Source: Pseudonocardia autotrophica (GTDB lineage: Bacteria; Actinomycetota; Actinomycetes; Mycobacteriales; Pseudonocardiaceae). From it: a stretch of DNA of 64,000 nt. A model generated the notes under the pieces. The model saw nothing but the letters and a program-made list of their open reading frames with translations, had not been told where the DNA came from and made no database searches. Below are positions 36,759-45,798 of this stretch, piece after piece. The first letter of the stretch is position 1. Each line of letters starts with the position of its first letter. The position numbers and the translations under genes are program-made. The DNA lies in contig NZ_JNYD01000015.1 in assembly GCF_000717175.1 (NCBI RefSeq), positions 191,325 to 255,324 of the forward strand, given 5' to 3'.

Positions 36759-37730
36759 GTGACCGCCCTCGCCGCGGCCCGTGAGCTGCGGTCCTTCCTG
36801 CGGCGCAACGGCAGCCGCACCCCCGGTGCGGCGTCCGCGGCGCTCGAGGCCCTGCGCCCGGTGGTGCCGGCGGACTGTCTGGCGTTGTCGCTCTGGGACC
36901 CCGCGGCGTCCCGGCACCGCACGCTCGCCACCTCGTACCCGCCCGCGGTCACGGCCCTGCTCGACGGGCGCATGCACACCGATCCGCTGTTCGACTCGGT
37001 CCGCTCCGGCCGCGTTCCGGTCCGGGTCCGGGACCTGGCGCCCCGCCGCCGGCACGGCGAGATCTTCGACCGGATCATCACGCCGCTCGGCTTCCGGGAC
37101 GGCGTCACGCAGTGCCTGTTCGCGGCCGACGGGCGGTACGTCGGCATGCTGAACGCGAGCACGCTCGACGCCCGCCATCCGGACGACGACACCGTCGCCC
37201 TGCTCGACCTGCTCGGCCCCGACCTCGCCGCCGCGCTCGACCCGGTCGCCGCTCCCCGGTCCCCCACCGAACGGCTGGCGCGCGGGGAGGTCGACGGGTT
37301 CGTCGCGAGTGCCGACGGGACCGTCACCCCGCTCTCGCCCGCGCCGCGCCCCGACCTCGTCGCCCCGCCGTCGCCACTGGCCGGCGTGGTGGCACAGCTC
37401 CGCGCGGGTGTCCCGCCCGCCGCCCCGGTCCTGCACCTCGTCCGGGACGCCGGCGTGGTCGCCGTCGAGCTGTACGCCTCCCCCTCGGGCGTGGTCGTCC
37501 TGCACCGCGAGGCGCCCTCGCCGGCCGGGCTCACCGTGCGCGAGCTGCACGTCCTCGACGGCGTCGCCCGCGGCCTGAGCAACACCGAGATCGCCGCCGC
37601 CCACGGCATCGGCGGCCGCACGGTCGCCACGCACGTCGAGCACATCCTGGCCAAGACGGGCTGCCGCAACCGGGTCGAGGCCGCGCGGCTGGCCACGCGG
37701 TGGGGCCTGCTGGTGGCCCCGCCGCGCTGA
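36759..37730 (+). CDS. LuxR-type (GAF-like sensor plus HTH) transcriptional regulator
   Basis: A 323-residue protein. The N-terminal two-thirds (about residues 20-170) looks like a GAF-type sensor fold ([40 protein letters not shown]). The C-terminal 60 residues are a LuxR winged [23 protein letters not shown], then [19 protein letters not shown] and [20 protein letters not shown]. It probably responds to a small ligand. It is divergent from the amidase gene. Start GTG 36759 is chosen; GTG 36750 is possible. Confidence 0.88.
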   Translation: MTALAAARELRSFLRRNGSRTPGAASAALEALRPVVPADCLALSLWDPAASRHRTLATSYPPAVTALLDGRMHTDPLFDSVRSGRVPVRVRDLAPRRRHGEIFDRIITPLGFRDGVTQCLFAADGRYVGMLNASTLDARHPDDDTVALLDLLGPDLAAALDPVAAPRSPTERLARGEVDGFVASADGTVTPLSPAPRPDLVAPPSPLAGVVAQLRAGVPPAAPVLHLVRDAGVVAVELYASPSGVVVLHREAPSPAGLTVRELHVLDGVARGLSNTEIAAAHGIGGRTVATHVEHILAKTGCRNRVEAARLATRWGLLVAPPR

Positions 37731-37745
37731 GCGCGCCGCTACCGG

Positions 37746-38738
37746 TCAGAAGGCGAACAGGGGCCACTCCGGCGGCAGCCCGAACATCAGCTGGCCGACG
37801 GACTCGTACCGGCTGGGCGAGACGAAGGCGTGCTGGGTGACGGTGTGGACATCGCGGAAGTGGGCCGCGAACGGGCGATTGTTGCGGATGGCCGAGGTGC
37901 CCGCGACCTGGTGCACGAGCCGTACGGCGGTGGCGGCCGCCTCGACCCCGTGGGAGGCCGCCAGCTGGATGGACCGGCGGTGGTCGGTGTCGAAGGGGCG
38001 TCCGGCCTCGCAGGCCGCGTAGCCCTCGGCGAGCACCTCGCGCAGGTACGCGCGGGCCGCGCACCGGTGCCCCTCGGCGCGGGCGATCTCCGACTGGGCC
38101 ACGGCGCGCTCCCGCAGCGGGACGGTCGTGAACGCGGGCGTCTTCGCCGTCGCGAGTTCGGTGACCTCGGCGATCGCGGTGTGCGCAATGCCGAGGGCGA
38201 TTGCGGCCATCACGGCCGTGCCCTGCCAGATCACCATCCGGTACAGCGGCCCCTGGAAGGCGGATCCCGGTGGGGCGTCGGCGAAGGGCACGAGCAACGG
38301 CGCCCGGTGGTCCGGGACGAACACGCCGTCGACGGTCACGTCGTGGCTCCCGGTGCCCCGCATGCCCAGGACGTCCCAGTTCTCGACGATCTGCCACTCG
38401 GCCCGCGGCAGGAACACGAGCACCGTGACCGGCTGGCCGTCCTCCGTCGTGCGTGGTATCCCGTCGTCGGTCGGCACGGCGGTGAAGATCAGCCACGTCG
38501 CGGCGTGACAGCCGCTGACGAACGGTATCCGGCCCGTGATCCGGTATCCGCCGTCCACGGGAACAGCGGTCATCGGCGGGACCAGCGTCCCGGCGAACCG
38601 CGGCTCCCCGGCGAACACCTCGTCGGCGCCCTGCTCCGGCAGCCACATCCCGACGAGGCCCGGGTTCACGGACATGAAGAGGTTCCACGCAGCGGCAGCG
38701 TCGGCCCGGGCGATCTCCTCCAGGTCGAAGGCGCTCAC
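37746..38738 (-). CDS. Acyl-CoA-dehydrogenase-like flavoprotein, N-terminally truncated
   Basis: A 330-residue product of the acyl-CoA dehydrogenase/HsaA-type flavin monooxygenase superfamily. From the start the sequence aligns with the family from the RADAAAAWNLFMSV region onward: beta-barrel WDVLGMRGTGSHDVTVDGVF and the C-terminal helical domain VAGTSAIRNNRPFAAHFRDV are complete. The usual first 65-75 residues, the N-terminal helical domain, are missing. Immediately upstream the frame still encodes AGFEIDP, matching the family, but then degrades. So this is a broken or 5'-deleted gene rather than a short family. Loss of the N-terminal domain should impair flavin/substrate binding. It ends 15 bases from the convergent LuxR gene. 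Confidence 0.65.
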   Translation of the reverse strand: MSAFDLEEIARADAAAAWNLFMSVNPGLVGMWLPEQGADEVFAGEPRFAGTLVPPMTAVPVDGGYRITGRIPFVSGCHAATWLIFTAVPTDDGIPRTTEDGQPVTVLVFLPRAEWQIVENWDVLGMRGTGSHDVTVDGVFVPDHRAPLLVPFADAPPGSAFQGPLYRMVIWQGTAVMAAIALGIAHTAIAEVTELATAKTPAFTTVPLRERAVAQSEIARAEGHRCAARAYLREVLAEGYAACEAGRPFDTDHRRSIQLAASHGVEAAATAVRLVHQVAGTSAIRNNRPFAAHFRDVHTVTQHAFVSPSRYESVGQLMFGLPPEWPLFAF

Positions 38739-38929
38739 CGGGTCGATCTCGAAGCCGGCGGGCGGACCGCGACGGCACCCGTCGGCCTGCCGAGCGGGAC
38801 GGCCAGGGTCCTGCGCGCCTCGCCCGGCGTCAACGGTCCGCCCGTACGCAGACCTGCGTAGCCGGGAACGGGCCTTCCGCCGGTACCGTCTCCGGGACGG
38901 GTCACCAGCTACTCCGGGCAGGTGGAGAC

Positions 38930-39370
38930 ATGTCGAGCACCCTGCTTCCCCCTGGCGCGGGCCGCCGCTTCGGCCCCTGGATGACGACCAAGGTCGAGTT
39001 CGGCCAGAGCGAGGACTTCGCCGTGTTCGAGTCCGCGCTGCCGCCGCACGCCGACGGCCCGCCGCCGCACATCCACCGCGTCTACGACGAGGCCTTCTAC
39101 GTCCTCGAAGGAACGATCGCCATCACGGTCGACGGCACCACGACGGAGTGCCCGGCGGGGTCGTGCGCCTTCGTCGGCCGCGGAGCGGTGCACGGCTTCG
39201 GCAACCCCGCACCCGAGCCCGCCCGGCTCCTGGTGATCACCACGCCGGAGGCGATCCGGCTCGTCGAGCAGGCGAACGAGCTCATGGCCCAGGATCCGCC
39301 CGACCGCGAGGCGATCCTGGCGCTGTTCGCGGCCCACCAGAGCGAGCTCGTCGGCCTTCCCACGCCCTGA
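38930..39370 (+). CDS. Cupin-domain protein
   Basis: A 146-residue protein with a single small-cupin barrel. Motif 1 is PPPHIHRVYDEAFYVLEG (metal-ligand His/His/Glu) and motif 2 PAGSCAFVGRGAVHGFGN (fourth His). ATG 38930 follows GGTGGAGAC. It lies next to the truncated flavoprotein and the CBS gene without clear operon structure. Cupins of this size include oxidoreductases and binding proteins; the function is open. Confidence 0.88.
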   Translation: MSSTLLPPGAGRRFGPWMTTKVEFGQSEDFAVFESALPPHADGPPPHIHRVYDEAFYVLEGTIAITVDGTTTECPAGSCAFVGRGAVHGFGNPAPEPARLLVITTPEAIRLVEQANELMAQDPPDREAILALFAAHQSELVGLPTP

Positions 39371-39397
39371 ACCGGGGGTCGGGGACCGCCCCGCCAC

Positions 39398-39403
39398 TAG
39401 GGT
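39398..39403 (+). promoter_or_regulatory. Putative -10 box (TAGGGT), leaderless
   Basis: TAGGGT ends seven bases before ATG 39411 with no ribosome site between, identical in sequence and spacing to the box before menB. Confidence 0.45.
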
Positions 39404-39410
39404 CGGACGA

Positions 39411-40238
39411 ATGCCCGTCCGCGTGCGCGATGTCATGACCCGGCGGCTCGTCACGGTGCAGGCGGACGATCCCGTGGACCTCGCGGCCCGGCGGATGCTG
39501 CGGGCGGGGTTCAGCGCGCTGCCCGTGGTGCGGGGCGTCGACCGGCTGGTCGGGATCGTCAGCCTGGTCGACGTCCTGCGCCATCAGGAGGACGGCGCGC
39601 CCGCCGGCGCGACCGTGGGGTCGATCATGACCACGGACGTGCTGACGATGTCGCCCGCGACGAGCGCCGCCGTCGTCGCGCACCGGCTGCGCACCTACGG
39701 CGAGCTGCGGGTGATGCCGATCGTGGAGCGCGGGCTCCTGGTCGGGGTGGTCACCCGCAGCGACCTGCTCCGCGGCCCCCGCGAGCAGCCCGGGCTGTTG
39801 TCGCGGCTGTTCGGCCGGACCACGCTGCCCGATCCCGTGCCGGCCCGGATGCCGCGGGAGCGCAGGCCGGACGCCCGGACGGTCGGCGAGGTGATGACCA
39901 GCACCGACCTGGTCGTCGTCCGGCCCACCACCCCCTGCTCGCAGGCCGTCGAGCTGCTCCTGACCCGCCGGTTCAGCCTGCTGCCGGTGGTCGAGGACGA
40001 CGGCGGGCTGGTCGGCGTGGTGAGCGAGGCCGACCTGCTGCGCGACCCGCTCGACGGCAGCCGCAGCGGGCCCCCGCGGACCGTCGGCGCCGCGATGACC
40101 CGCTCCCCCACCGTCGTCCGGCCGGACACGCCGCTGGCCGAGGCCCGGCACCTGGTGGTCGACCGGGGCTTCCGGGTCCTGCCGGTGACCCGCGGCCGAC
40201 GCCTCGTCGGGATGCTCAGCCGCAGCGACCTCGTCTGA
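39411..40238 (+). CDS. Protein of four CBS domains
   Basis: A 275-residue protein made of two CBS pairs. The units start at VRDVMTRRLVTVQADDPV, VGSIMTTDVLTMSP, VGEVMTSTDLVVVRPTTP and VGAAMTRSPTVVRPDTPL. Each has the MTR/MTS-type start and a following V.VVD-type strand (ALPVVRGVDRLVGIVSL; LLPVVEDDGGLVGVVSEADL). Such modules bind adenine nucleotides and regulate partner proteins; no fused enzyme is present here. The neighbouring DUF2182 gene is convergent. Confidence 0.92.
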   Translation: MPVRVRDVMTRRLVTVQADDPVDLAARRMLRAGFSALPVVRGVDRLVGIVSLVDVLRHQEDGAPAGATVGSIMTTDVLTMSPATSAAVVAHRLRTYGELRVMPIVERGLLVGVVTRSDLLRGPREQPGLLSRLFGRTTLPDPVPARMPRERRPDARTVGEVMTSTDLVVVRPTTPCSQAVELLLTRRFSLLPVVEDDGGLVGVVSEADLLRDPLDGSRSGPPRTVGAAMTRSPTVVRPDTPLAEARHLVVDRGFRVLPVTRGRRLVGMLSRSDLV

Positions 40239-40247
40239 ACGGGCCGG

Positions 40248-40988
40248 TCAGGCCGGCCGCGCCACCCCCGCGATCAGGAGCGCACCACCGAGGACGAGCA
40301 GCCCGGTCCCGATCACCGGGACCAGCCGGGGCCCGTGCCGGCTCGTCTTCTCCAACACCATCAGCGCGGTGAGGCCGAGCATCCACAGCAGACTCGCCGC
40401 CCCGGCCACCACCATGACCAGCATCAACGCCCAGCAGCACCCCACGCAGGACACCCCGTGCCGCAGGCCGAGGCGCGCCGCCCCCGCCGGGCCGCGCCGG
40501 TACTCGCGGCGCAGCACGGTCGCCGGGCTGCGGCAGGCGCGCAGGCACGCCTCCTTGAGCCGGCTGAACTGGAAGCCGCCCGCGAGCAGGATCGCCAGGC
40601 CGAGCAGGACCTCCGGCCGGGCGGCGAGCCACGGGACCGCGCCGGTCGCCGCGGCCACGCCCAGCGCCACGGCGAAGGCGAGCCCCGCGACGGCCGTCCA
40701 CACCGCGAGATAGCCGCCGAGCAGCGCCGGCAGCGCCCCGCCCGGCTGCGGGGCCCGCGCCCGGACGTGCGCGAACAGCCGCACCAGCGGCACGACCGTC
40801 GGCAGCATCATCGCCCCGACCATCACCAGCCAGGCCACCAGGAACGGGCCCGGCCGGGGCACCGCGGGACCGTGGTGGTGGCCGCCCGCGAGCACGAGCC
40901 AGCCGCTGAGCAGCCAGCACGCGCCCGCGGCGGCCCACAGCCCGGTCGCGGGGTCGCGGAGCCGGGCCGGGACCGCGACCGGGGACAT
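40248..40988 (-). CDS. DUF2182 metal-binding integral membrane protein
   Basis: A 246-residue protein with about seven membrane helices. The family features are the MLPTVVPLVRLF segment after helix 2 (here AMMLPTVVPL), FQFSRLKEACLRACRSP between helices, and RHGVSCVGCCWALMLVMVVA with closely spaced Cys and His. The cluster of Cys and His residues suggests metal handling, which the family name implies but experiments have not defined. Its ATG overlaps the upstream DUF1326 stop as ATGA, so translation is coupled. Confidence 0.9.
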   Translation of the reverse strand: MSPVAVPARLRDPATGLWAAAGACWLLSGWLVLAGGHHHGPAVPRPGPFLVAWLVMVGAMMLPTVVPLVRLFAHVRARAPQPGGALPALLGGYLAVWTAVAGLAFAVALGVAAATGAVPWLAARPEVLLGLAILLAGGFQFSRLKEACLRACRSPATVLRREYRRGPAGAARLGLRHGVSCVGCCWALMLVMVVAGAASLLWMLGLTALMVLEKTSRHGPRLVPVIGTGLLVLGGALLIAGVARPA

Positions 40989-41617
40989 CAGCCGGTGAAC
41001 CGGAAGTGGCCCTGCACCGAGTTGTAGCCGGAGATGTCGATGTCCGGGCGGCCGAGCTTCTTGCCGCTGCGCCGGTACACCGAGGCCGTGCCGGGGTAGG
41101 CCGGCGAGCCCGGGATGGTGGAGAACACCGAGTCGGACAGGGTGGTCGGCCTGCCGGTGGCGCCCACCAGCTGCTCGAACTCGGCCTCCACCACGTCGCC
41201 GATCTTGAGCGTGCCCTTGCCCTCCTCCACCGTCGCGGCGAAGGGCGCGCGCTCCACGCCCACGACCTCCCCGATCAGCGCGGCGAGGTCCGCGATCGGG
41301 CCGCCGAGCCCGCCGGTGAACACGTCGAGCAGCGCCTTCTCCTGCTCCTCGGAGCACCGGTCGTCGACGTAGACCATCGCGGTCCAGTTCCCGGCCAGCA
41401 CGTTGCCGGGGATGTAGGCGAGCAGGGCGAGGCCGCGGTCGGACACGTCGACGCCCTGCACGGTGCCGCTGTCCACGTACCAGACGACCGAGCCGTCGCA
41501 CATGCCGCCGTCGGGATCGAGGCCCACCCAGCAGGGGCAGACCGCCTTGCACGTGCAGACCTCCAGCAGGCGCCCCTCGACCACGTAGGTGCCGCTCTCG
41601 GTCTCGGTTGCGGTCAT
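40988..41617 (-). CDS. DUF1326 cysteine-rich protein
   Basis: A 209-residue soluble protein. The N-terminal block CTCKAVCPCWVGLDPDGGMC (Cys-rich, family hallmark) is near residue 20. The middle has YIPGNVLAGNWTAMVYVDDR and the end SGYNSVQGHFRF. DUF1326 genes are commonly paired with DUF2182 genes, as here by ATGA overlap. The clustered cysteines suggest metal or redox chemistry. A strong GAAGGAGGGA precedes ATG 41617. Confidence 0.92.
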   Translation of the reverse strand: MTATETESGTYVVEGRLLEVCTCKAVCPCWVGLDPDGGMCDGSVVWYVDSGTVQGVDVSDRGLALLAYIPGNVLAGNWTAMVYVDDRCSEEQEKALLDVFTGGLGGPIADLAALIGEVVGVERAPFAATVEEGKGTLKIGDVVEAEFEQLVGATGRPTTLSDSVFSTIPGSPAYPGTASVYRRSGKKLGRPDIDISGYNSVQGHFRFTG

Positions 41618-41698
41618 CGCCGTCCCTCCTTCCCACCGCCCGGCGGCAGTGTGACGGAGACCACAGCGAACGGCCAGAAGTCGATCCGTGAGCGGTCG

Positions 41699-42373
41699 CT
41701 AGTGGCGCGTGACCTCGCCGAGGCCCGTGACCTCCTGGGTCACCTGCGGCGAGCCCTCGTACCGGATGCTGCCGACGCCGGTGACCCGGGCCTGCAGGGT
41801 GCGGCTCACGTCGACCACGGCCGAGCCCGCCCCGCCGACCGTCACCTCGGCCTCCTCGGAGGTGAGGTTCGCGGCGTCGTACTCGCCGATGCCGGTCAGG
41901 TCGACCACCTGGCGGGTCACCCGCCCGGACACGGCGACCCGGGCGGCGCCGCCGTGCGTGACCGCGAGCTCGGGCCCGTCGAGCCCGGTCACGGTGACCG
42001 CACCGGCACCCGACACGGTCAGGCCGGTCAGCTGCTCGACGGTGACCCGATAGTTGATCACATCGGCGTTCGCCGGGATCGTGCCCTCCTTGATGCCGAG
42101 CTTGAGCGTGGTGCCCTGCACCACGCTGGTGAGCGAGGGCAGGATGCCGTCGTCCGCCCGGATCTCGACCGACCCGGTGCCGGTCTGCTCGATGGTGAGG
42201 GTCCCGGCGGAGGCGAACTCCACCGAGTCGAAGCCCGGCACCGGGCGGTTCTCGGTCCGTACGTTCCCCGACCCGGTCGCGACCGTGGTCTGGCCGCAGG
42301 CCGCCACGAGAACGAGCAGCGCGGTCGCGGCGATCAGGCGCGCGCGACCCTTCCCGAAGGTGACGTGCCCCAT
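41699..42373 (-). CDS. DUF2807-type beta-helix lipoprotein
   Basis: A 224-residue protein with a lipobox (LLVLVAACGQT; Cys near 26) and no other membrane segment, so it is a secreted lipoprotein. The rest is a repetitive beta structure typical of DUF2807 ('head GIN domain/putative auto-transporter adhesin'): FDSVEFASAGTLTIEQTGTG, LTVSGAGAVTVTGLDGPELA, VTVGGAGSAVVDVSRTLQA and VTGVGSIRYEG. The role in actinobacteria is unknown. It follows the TetR gene on the same strand. Confidence 0.85.
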   Translation of the reverse strand: MGHVTFGKGRARLIAATALLVLVAACGQTTVATGSGNVRTENRPVPGFDSVEFASAGTLTIEQTGTGSVEIRADDGILPSLTSVVQGTTLKLGIKEGTIPANADVINYRVTVEQLTGLTVSGAGAVTVTGLDGPELAVTHGGAARVAVSGRVTRQVVDLTGIGEYDAANLTSEEAEVTVGGAGSAVVDVSRTLQARVTGVGSIRYEGSPQVTQEVTGLGEVTRH

Positions 42374-42443
42374 CGCCCACCGTCCGTTTCACCGAACCGC
42401 CCGTCCGTACGGTCCCAGACGACGGCGTTCCGGGCCACGGGGT

Positions 42444-43100
42444 TCACGATGCGTCGAGCGATCCGGCGCGGGCGGTGACGACCCGCCAGACCAGGTCCGT
42501 CATCGCCCGGACCTGCAGGTCGAGGTCGTCGGGGAAGGGCCTGCTCGTGAACTCGTAGAACATGTAGCGGTAGGTGAGCAGCACGAGCATGACCATCTCG
42601 GTGCGGGCGAGGTCGCGGTCCGCTCCGGCGAACTGGCCGAGGTAGCGCGGGAAGGCCGTCTCGACGACCTCGTGCAGGTGCGGCAGGGTCCGCTCGCGCA
42701 GCCCGACCTCCACGGCCTCGGCCTGCAGGAACGCGCCGATCAGCGAGGCGTGCTCGCGCCAGTGCCGGAAGCCCTCCCGCACCATCGCCTCGACCCGCTC
42801 GCGCGGCACCGGCCCGGCGCCGTCCATGAGGTTGAGCGTGGCCGGCGCCCAGGTCTCGTGCTGCGCGCCGACGAAGCCGAGCAGCGCGAGCTTGCTCTCG
42901 AAGTGCAGGTAGAAGGTGGCGCGGGAGGTGCGGGCCGAGGCGGCGATGTCCTCGACCGTCGTCGCGACGTAGCCCTTCTCGGCGAACAGTGCGATGCCCG
43001 CCTCCACCAGGCGGCTGCGGGTGAGCAGGCGCTGCTCCTCGCGCAGCGTCGGGCGCCGATCGTCCGGTGCGACCCCGCTGCGGCCCGCGGCTGCGCTCAT
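42444..43100 (-). CDS. TetR-family transcriptional repressor
   Basis: A 218-residue protein starting ATG 43100. The N-terminal HTH is clear: TRSRLVEAGIALFAEKGYVA then TVEDIAASARTSRATFYLHF. The C-terminal ligand domain is all helical and diverged. The 5' part of the longer in-frame extension to 43175 has no ribosome site, so I chose the internal start. It lies just downstream of the LLM oxidoreductase gene on the same strand; a TetR-type operator sits upstream of the nearby serine hydrolase (45666-45687), a possible target. Confidence 0.88.
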   Translation of the reverse strand: MSAAAGRSGVAPDDRRPTLREEQRLLTRSRLVEAGIALFAEKGYVATTVEDIAASARTSRATFYLHFESKLALLGFVGAQHETWAPATLNLMDGAGPVPRERVEAMVREGFRHWREHASLIGAFLQAEAVEVGLRERTLPHLHEVVETAFPRYLGQFAGADRDLARTEMVMLVLLTYRYMFYEFTSRPFPDDLDLQVRAMTDLVWRVVTARAGSLDAS

Positions 43101-43214
43101 CGTCCCGTCCTCGTCCACGGAGTCCGACGACGGCGCGACGTGCCCGCGCGCCGTCGTCGGCGACCCTAGTGGCACGGACCCGGCCCGCCCTCGTACGCGA
43201 CCGGCCCGGCGTCG

Positions 43215-44384
43215 TCAGGCGGTGAGGGCGTCGTCGTAGGTGACCGGTTCCTCGAGCGGGATGGCCTGCACCGCCGGCAGCACCTCCCGGGAGAACAGCG
43301 CGACGTTCCTCTCCGCGACCTCGCGGGGCATGTCGCCGTAGCGCATGACCAGCATGAACTCCTCGGGCCGGAACGCGGCGGCGATCCGGCGCATCTTCTC
43401 GACGCACTGGTCGGGGGTGCCCCAGACGTGGTTGGCGAGGTAGGCGTCGCCCATCGCCTTGGCGGCGTCGCCGACCTGCTCGAGCGCGGCGGACTGGGCG
43501 GCGTAGTGCTCGTAGCCCTTGGTCGTGGCGAAGTGGTTGCTGTCGAGCTCGTAGTTGCGCCGGGCGCTGTCGGCGTACTCCGGGATGAACCGGCGGGCGT
43601 GCTCCTCGGCCTCCTGCTCGGTCTCGCCGCAGAACACGTTCATGTGGATGCGCGGGCGGGCGGGGGCGTAGCCGGCGGCGGCCCGGGCGCGCCCGAACTC
43701 GGCGAGCTCGGCGTGGTAGTCGTCCCACGGGCGCTGCGGGATGATCAGCGGCTTCAGGCCGAAGCGCGCGCCGATCGGGGCCGACGACGGGCTGCCCCAG
43801 GAGAAGTGGAAGTTGTCGATCAGCTGCTGCGGGTCGCGCGGGCGGGGACGCATGGTCACGTCGTCGAACGTGTAGTGCTCGCCGTGGAAGCTGAAGGACT
43901 CCTCGGTCAGGGCCAGCTTCACGACCTGGATCGCCTCGTCGAAGCGGCCGCGCGACTCCCCCATCTCCAGGCCGAGCTGGGCGAACTCGCGCCGGGCCGC
44001 GCCGCGGCCGAACCCGATGTACGGAGTGCGACCCTCGCCGAGCAGGTACTGCAGGACCGTGATGTCCTCGGCGACCCGCAGCGGGTGGTGCCACGGCAGC
44101 ACGACGACCATCGTCCCGACGTCGATCCGCGAGGTCGCCCCGGCGATGTAGGACAGCAGCTGCACCGGGTTGGGGATCATCGTGTAGGGGCTGATGTGGT
44201 GCTCGACCGTCCACAGCGAGTCCCAGCCCTGGTCCTCGGCCGCGAGCGCCGCGTCGAGCTCCTCCCGGTACCGACGGCCGTCGGTGGCGGGGTCGAGGGC
44301 GGGGACGTCCTCGCCGCGCTCCTTCGCCTCGTAGCGGTCCCAGTCCGCGTAGTTCTGGAAGAACATCGTCATTCCGACACGCAC
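43215..44384 (-). CDS. LLM-class F420/FMN-dependent oxidoreductase
   Basis: A 389-residue TIM-barrel protein of the luciferase-like monooxygenase family. The start VRVGMTMFFQNYADWDRYEA and the blocks LWTVEHHISPYTMIPNPVQL, GTMVVVLPWHHPLRVAEDI and YIGFGRGAARREFAQLGLEM are typical. The last two form the cofactor-phosphate and substrate loops. The oxidised substrate is unknown; FMN or F420 cannot be told apart here. Start GTG 44384 is preceded by GGAGG. It is followed by the TetR gene and lies between it and the serine hydrolase, all on the same strand. Confidence 0.9.
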   Translation of the reverse strand: MRVGMTMFFQNYADWDRYEAKERGEDVPALDPATDGRRYREELDAALAAEDQGWDSLWTVEHHISPYTMIPNPVQLLSYIAGATSRIDVGTMVVVLPWHHPLRVAEDITVLQYLLGEGRTPYIGFGRGAARREFAQLGLEMGESRGRFDEAIQVVKLALTEESFSFHGEHYTFDDVTMRPRPRDPQQLIDNFHFSWGSPSSAPIGARFGLKPLIIPQRPWDDYHAELAEFGRARAAAGYAPARPRIHMNVFCGETEQEAEEHARRFIPEYADSARRNYELDSNHFATTKGYEHYAAQSAALEQVGDAAKAMGDAYLANHVWGTPDQCVEKMRRIAAAFRPEEFMLVMRYGDMPREVAERNVALFSREVLPAVQAIPLEEPVTYDDALTA

Positions 44385-44425
44385 GGCGGTGCCTCCTGAT
44401 CGGTGCTGGTGGGGGTCGGGTTCGT

Positions 44426-45637
44426 TCAGGCTCGGGTTCGGGCGAGGGCGCGGCGGAGGGCCGCGATCAGGGCCGCGGTGCGCGGCTCGCCGAGCAGCGA
44501 GGCACCGAGCTGGTTCTGGACGTAGCCGAAGCCGACGCGCGAGCTCACGTCGCCGAAGCCGAGCGCGCCCCCGGCGCCCTGGTGCCCGAACGAGCCCTCG
44601 CCGAGCAGCGGCGACGCCGGCGTCGGGAGCTGGAAGCCGACACCGAACCGGCTCTCGCCGACGGTCACGAGGTCCGGCCCGCGGACCTGCTCGGTGCGCG
44701 CCCGGTCGAGCGCCGCCCCGGACAGGAGCCGTACGCCGTCGACCTCGCCGACGCAGGCCGCGTACAGCCGGGCGAGCGAGCGGGCGTTGGTGACGCCGTT
44801 GGCGGCCGGTTGCTCCATCGCGTGGATCGCGGGGTCGTTCCAGGTGGCCGCGTGGGGAGTCGGGAGCGCGCCGTTGGTGGACAGCACCCGGGCGAACAAC
44901 GACGACGGGTCGCTCATCGCCGCGACGACCCGCAGCACCAGCTCCTTCGCCGCCGGGTCGGTGATGAGGTCGAGCTCGGCCGGGTCGGGCACGCCGTCGA
45001 TCAGCGGGGCGACCGTGCCCGACAGCTCGGCCGGCAGTCCGATCCAGAAGTGCAGGTCGAGCGGCCGGGCGATCTCGTCGGCGAACACCGTGCCGAGCGT
45101 CCGGCCGGTGACGCGGCGCACGAGCTCGCCGGTGAGCCAGCCGAAGGTCAGGGCGTGGTAGCCGTGCGCGGTCCCGGGCGCCCACAGCGGCTCCTGCGCG
45201 GCGAGCGCCTCGACGACCGGCGCGCCGCCGATCAGGTCGGCCCGGGTGAGCGGCGCGGACGGCACCGGGAGGCCCGCCTGGTGGCTCAGCAGCTGGGTGA
45301 CCGAGACGGCGTCCTTGCCCGCGGCACCGAACTCCGGCCAGTACCGGGCGACCGGGGCGTCGAGGTCCAGCTCGCCGCGTTCGGCGAGGAGGTTGACCAC
45401 CATCGCGGTCGCGCCCTTGGTCGCGGAGTAGACGAGCCCGACGGTGTCGCGCTCCCACGGCCGGCCGGTCGCGGGGTCGGCGAGGCCGCCCCACAGGTCC
45501 ACCACGGGCGCGCCGTCGACGTACACGGCGAGCGCGGCCCCGACGTCGCCGCGCTCGGTGAAGTTGCGGGCGAACTCGTCCCGGACCTCCTCGAATCCCG
45601 CCTCGACCTGCCCCTGGACCTGTACCGCAGTGGTCAT
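44426..45637 (-). CDS. Serine hydrolase, beta-lactamase/class C (EstB-like) family
   Basis: A 403-residue protein of the penicillin-binding/class C fold. The catalytic SxxK motif is YSATKGATAM (Ser about 83, Lys +3). The YxN-type second motif reads HGYHALTFG (Tyr without the usual Asn). The third motif near the C-terminus is a hydrophobic strand with GHQGAGGALGFG (HxG). These features fit EstB-type esterases and DD-peptidase-like hydrolases rather than true lactamases. There is no signal peptide, so it acts in the cytoplasm. An operator-like palindrome lies 29-50 bases upstream. Confidence 0.9.
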   Translation of the reverse strand: MTTAVQVQGQVEAGFEEVRDEFARNFTERGDVGAALAVYVDGAPVVDLWGGLADPATGRPWERDTVGLVYSATKGATAMVVNLLAERGELDLDAPVARYWPEFGAAGKDAVSVTQLLSHQAGLPVPSAPLTRADLIGGAPVVEALAAQEPLWAPGTAHGYHALTFGWLTGELVRRVTGRTLGTVFADEIARPLDLHFWIGLPAELSGTVAPLIDGVPDPAELDLITDPAAKELVLRVVAAMSDPSSLFARVLSTNGALPTPHAATWNDPAIHAMEQPAANGVTNARSLARLYAACVGEVDGVRLLSGAALDRARTEQVRGPDLVTVGESRFGVGFQLPTPASPLLGEGSFGHQGAGGALGFGDVSSRVGFGYVQNQLGASLLGEPRTAALIAALRRALARTRA

Positions 45638-45665
45638 CGCGTCCTCTTCCGGTCGCCGCCGAACC

Positions 45666-45687
45666 GAACTGTACGAACGATCAGTTC
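45666..45687. promoter_or_regulatory. 22-bp palindromic TetR-type operator
   Basis: GAACTGTACGAACGATCAGTTC matches its own reverse complement at 16 of 22 positions in the pattern GAACTGnnCGnnCGnnCAGTTC. It lies between the divergent serine hydrolase (start 45637) and the first small HTH gene (start 45799). The spaced CG dinucleotides and flanking perfect hexamers are typical of TetR-family sites. Confidence 0.6.
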
Positions 45688-45798
45688 CGGTCCGGCACCC
45701 CCGAAAGTGACACCTCGATGGCGCCCCGTCTCGTCGATTGACACTCCGTCAGCGAGCGCCCTACCGTGATCGGGACCACGACGAGGTGGGGGCTGGGG

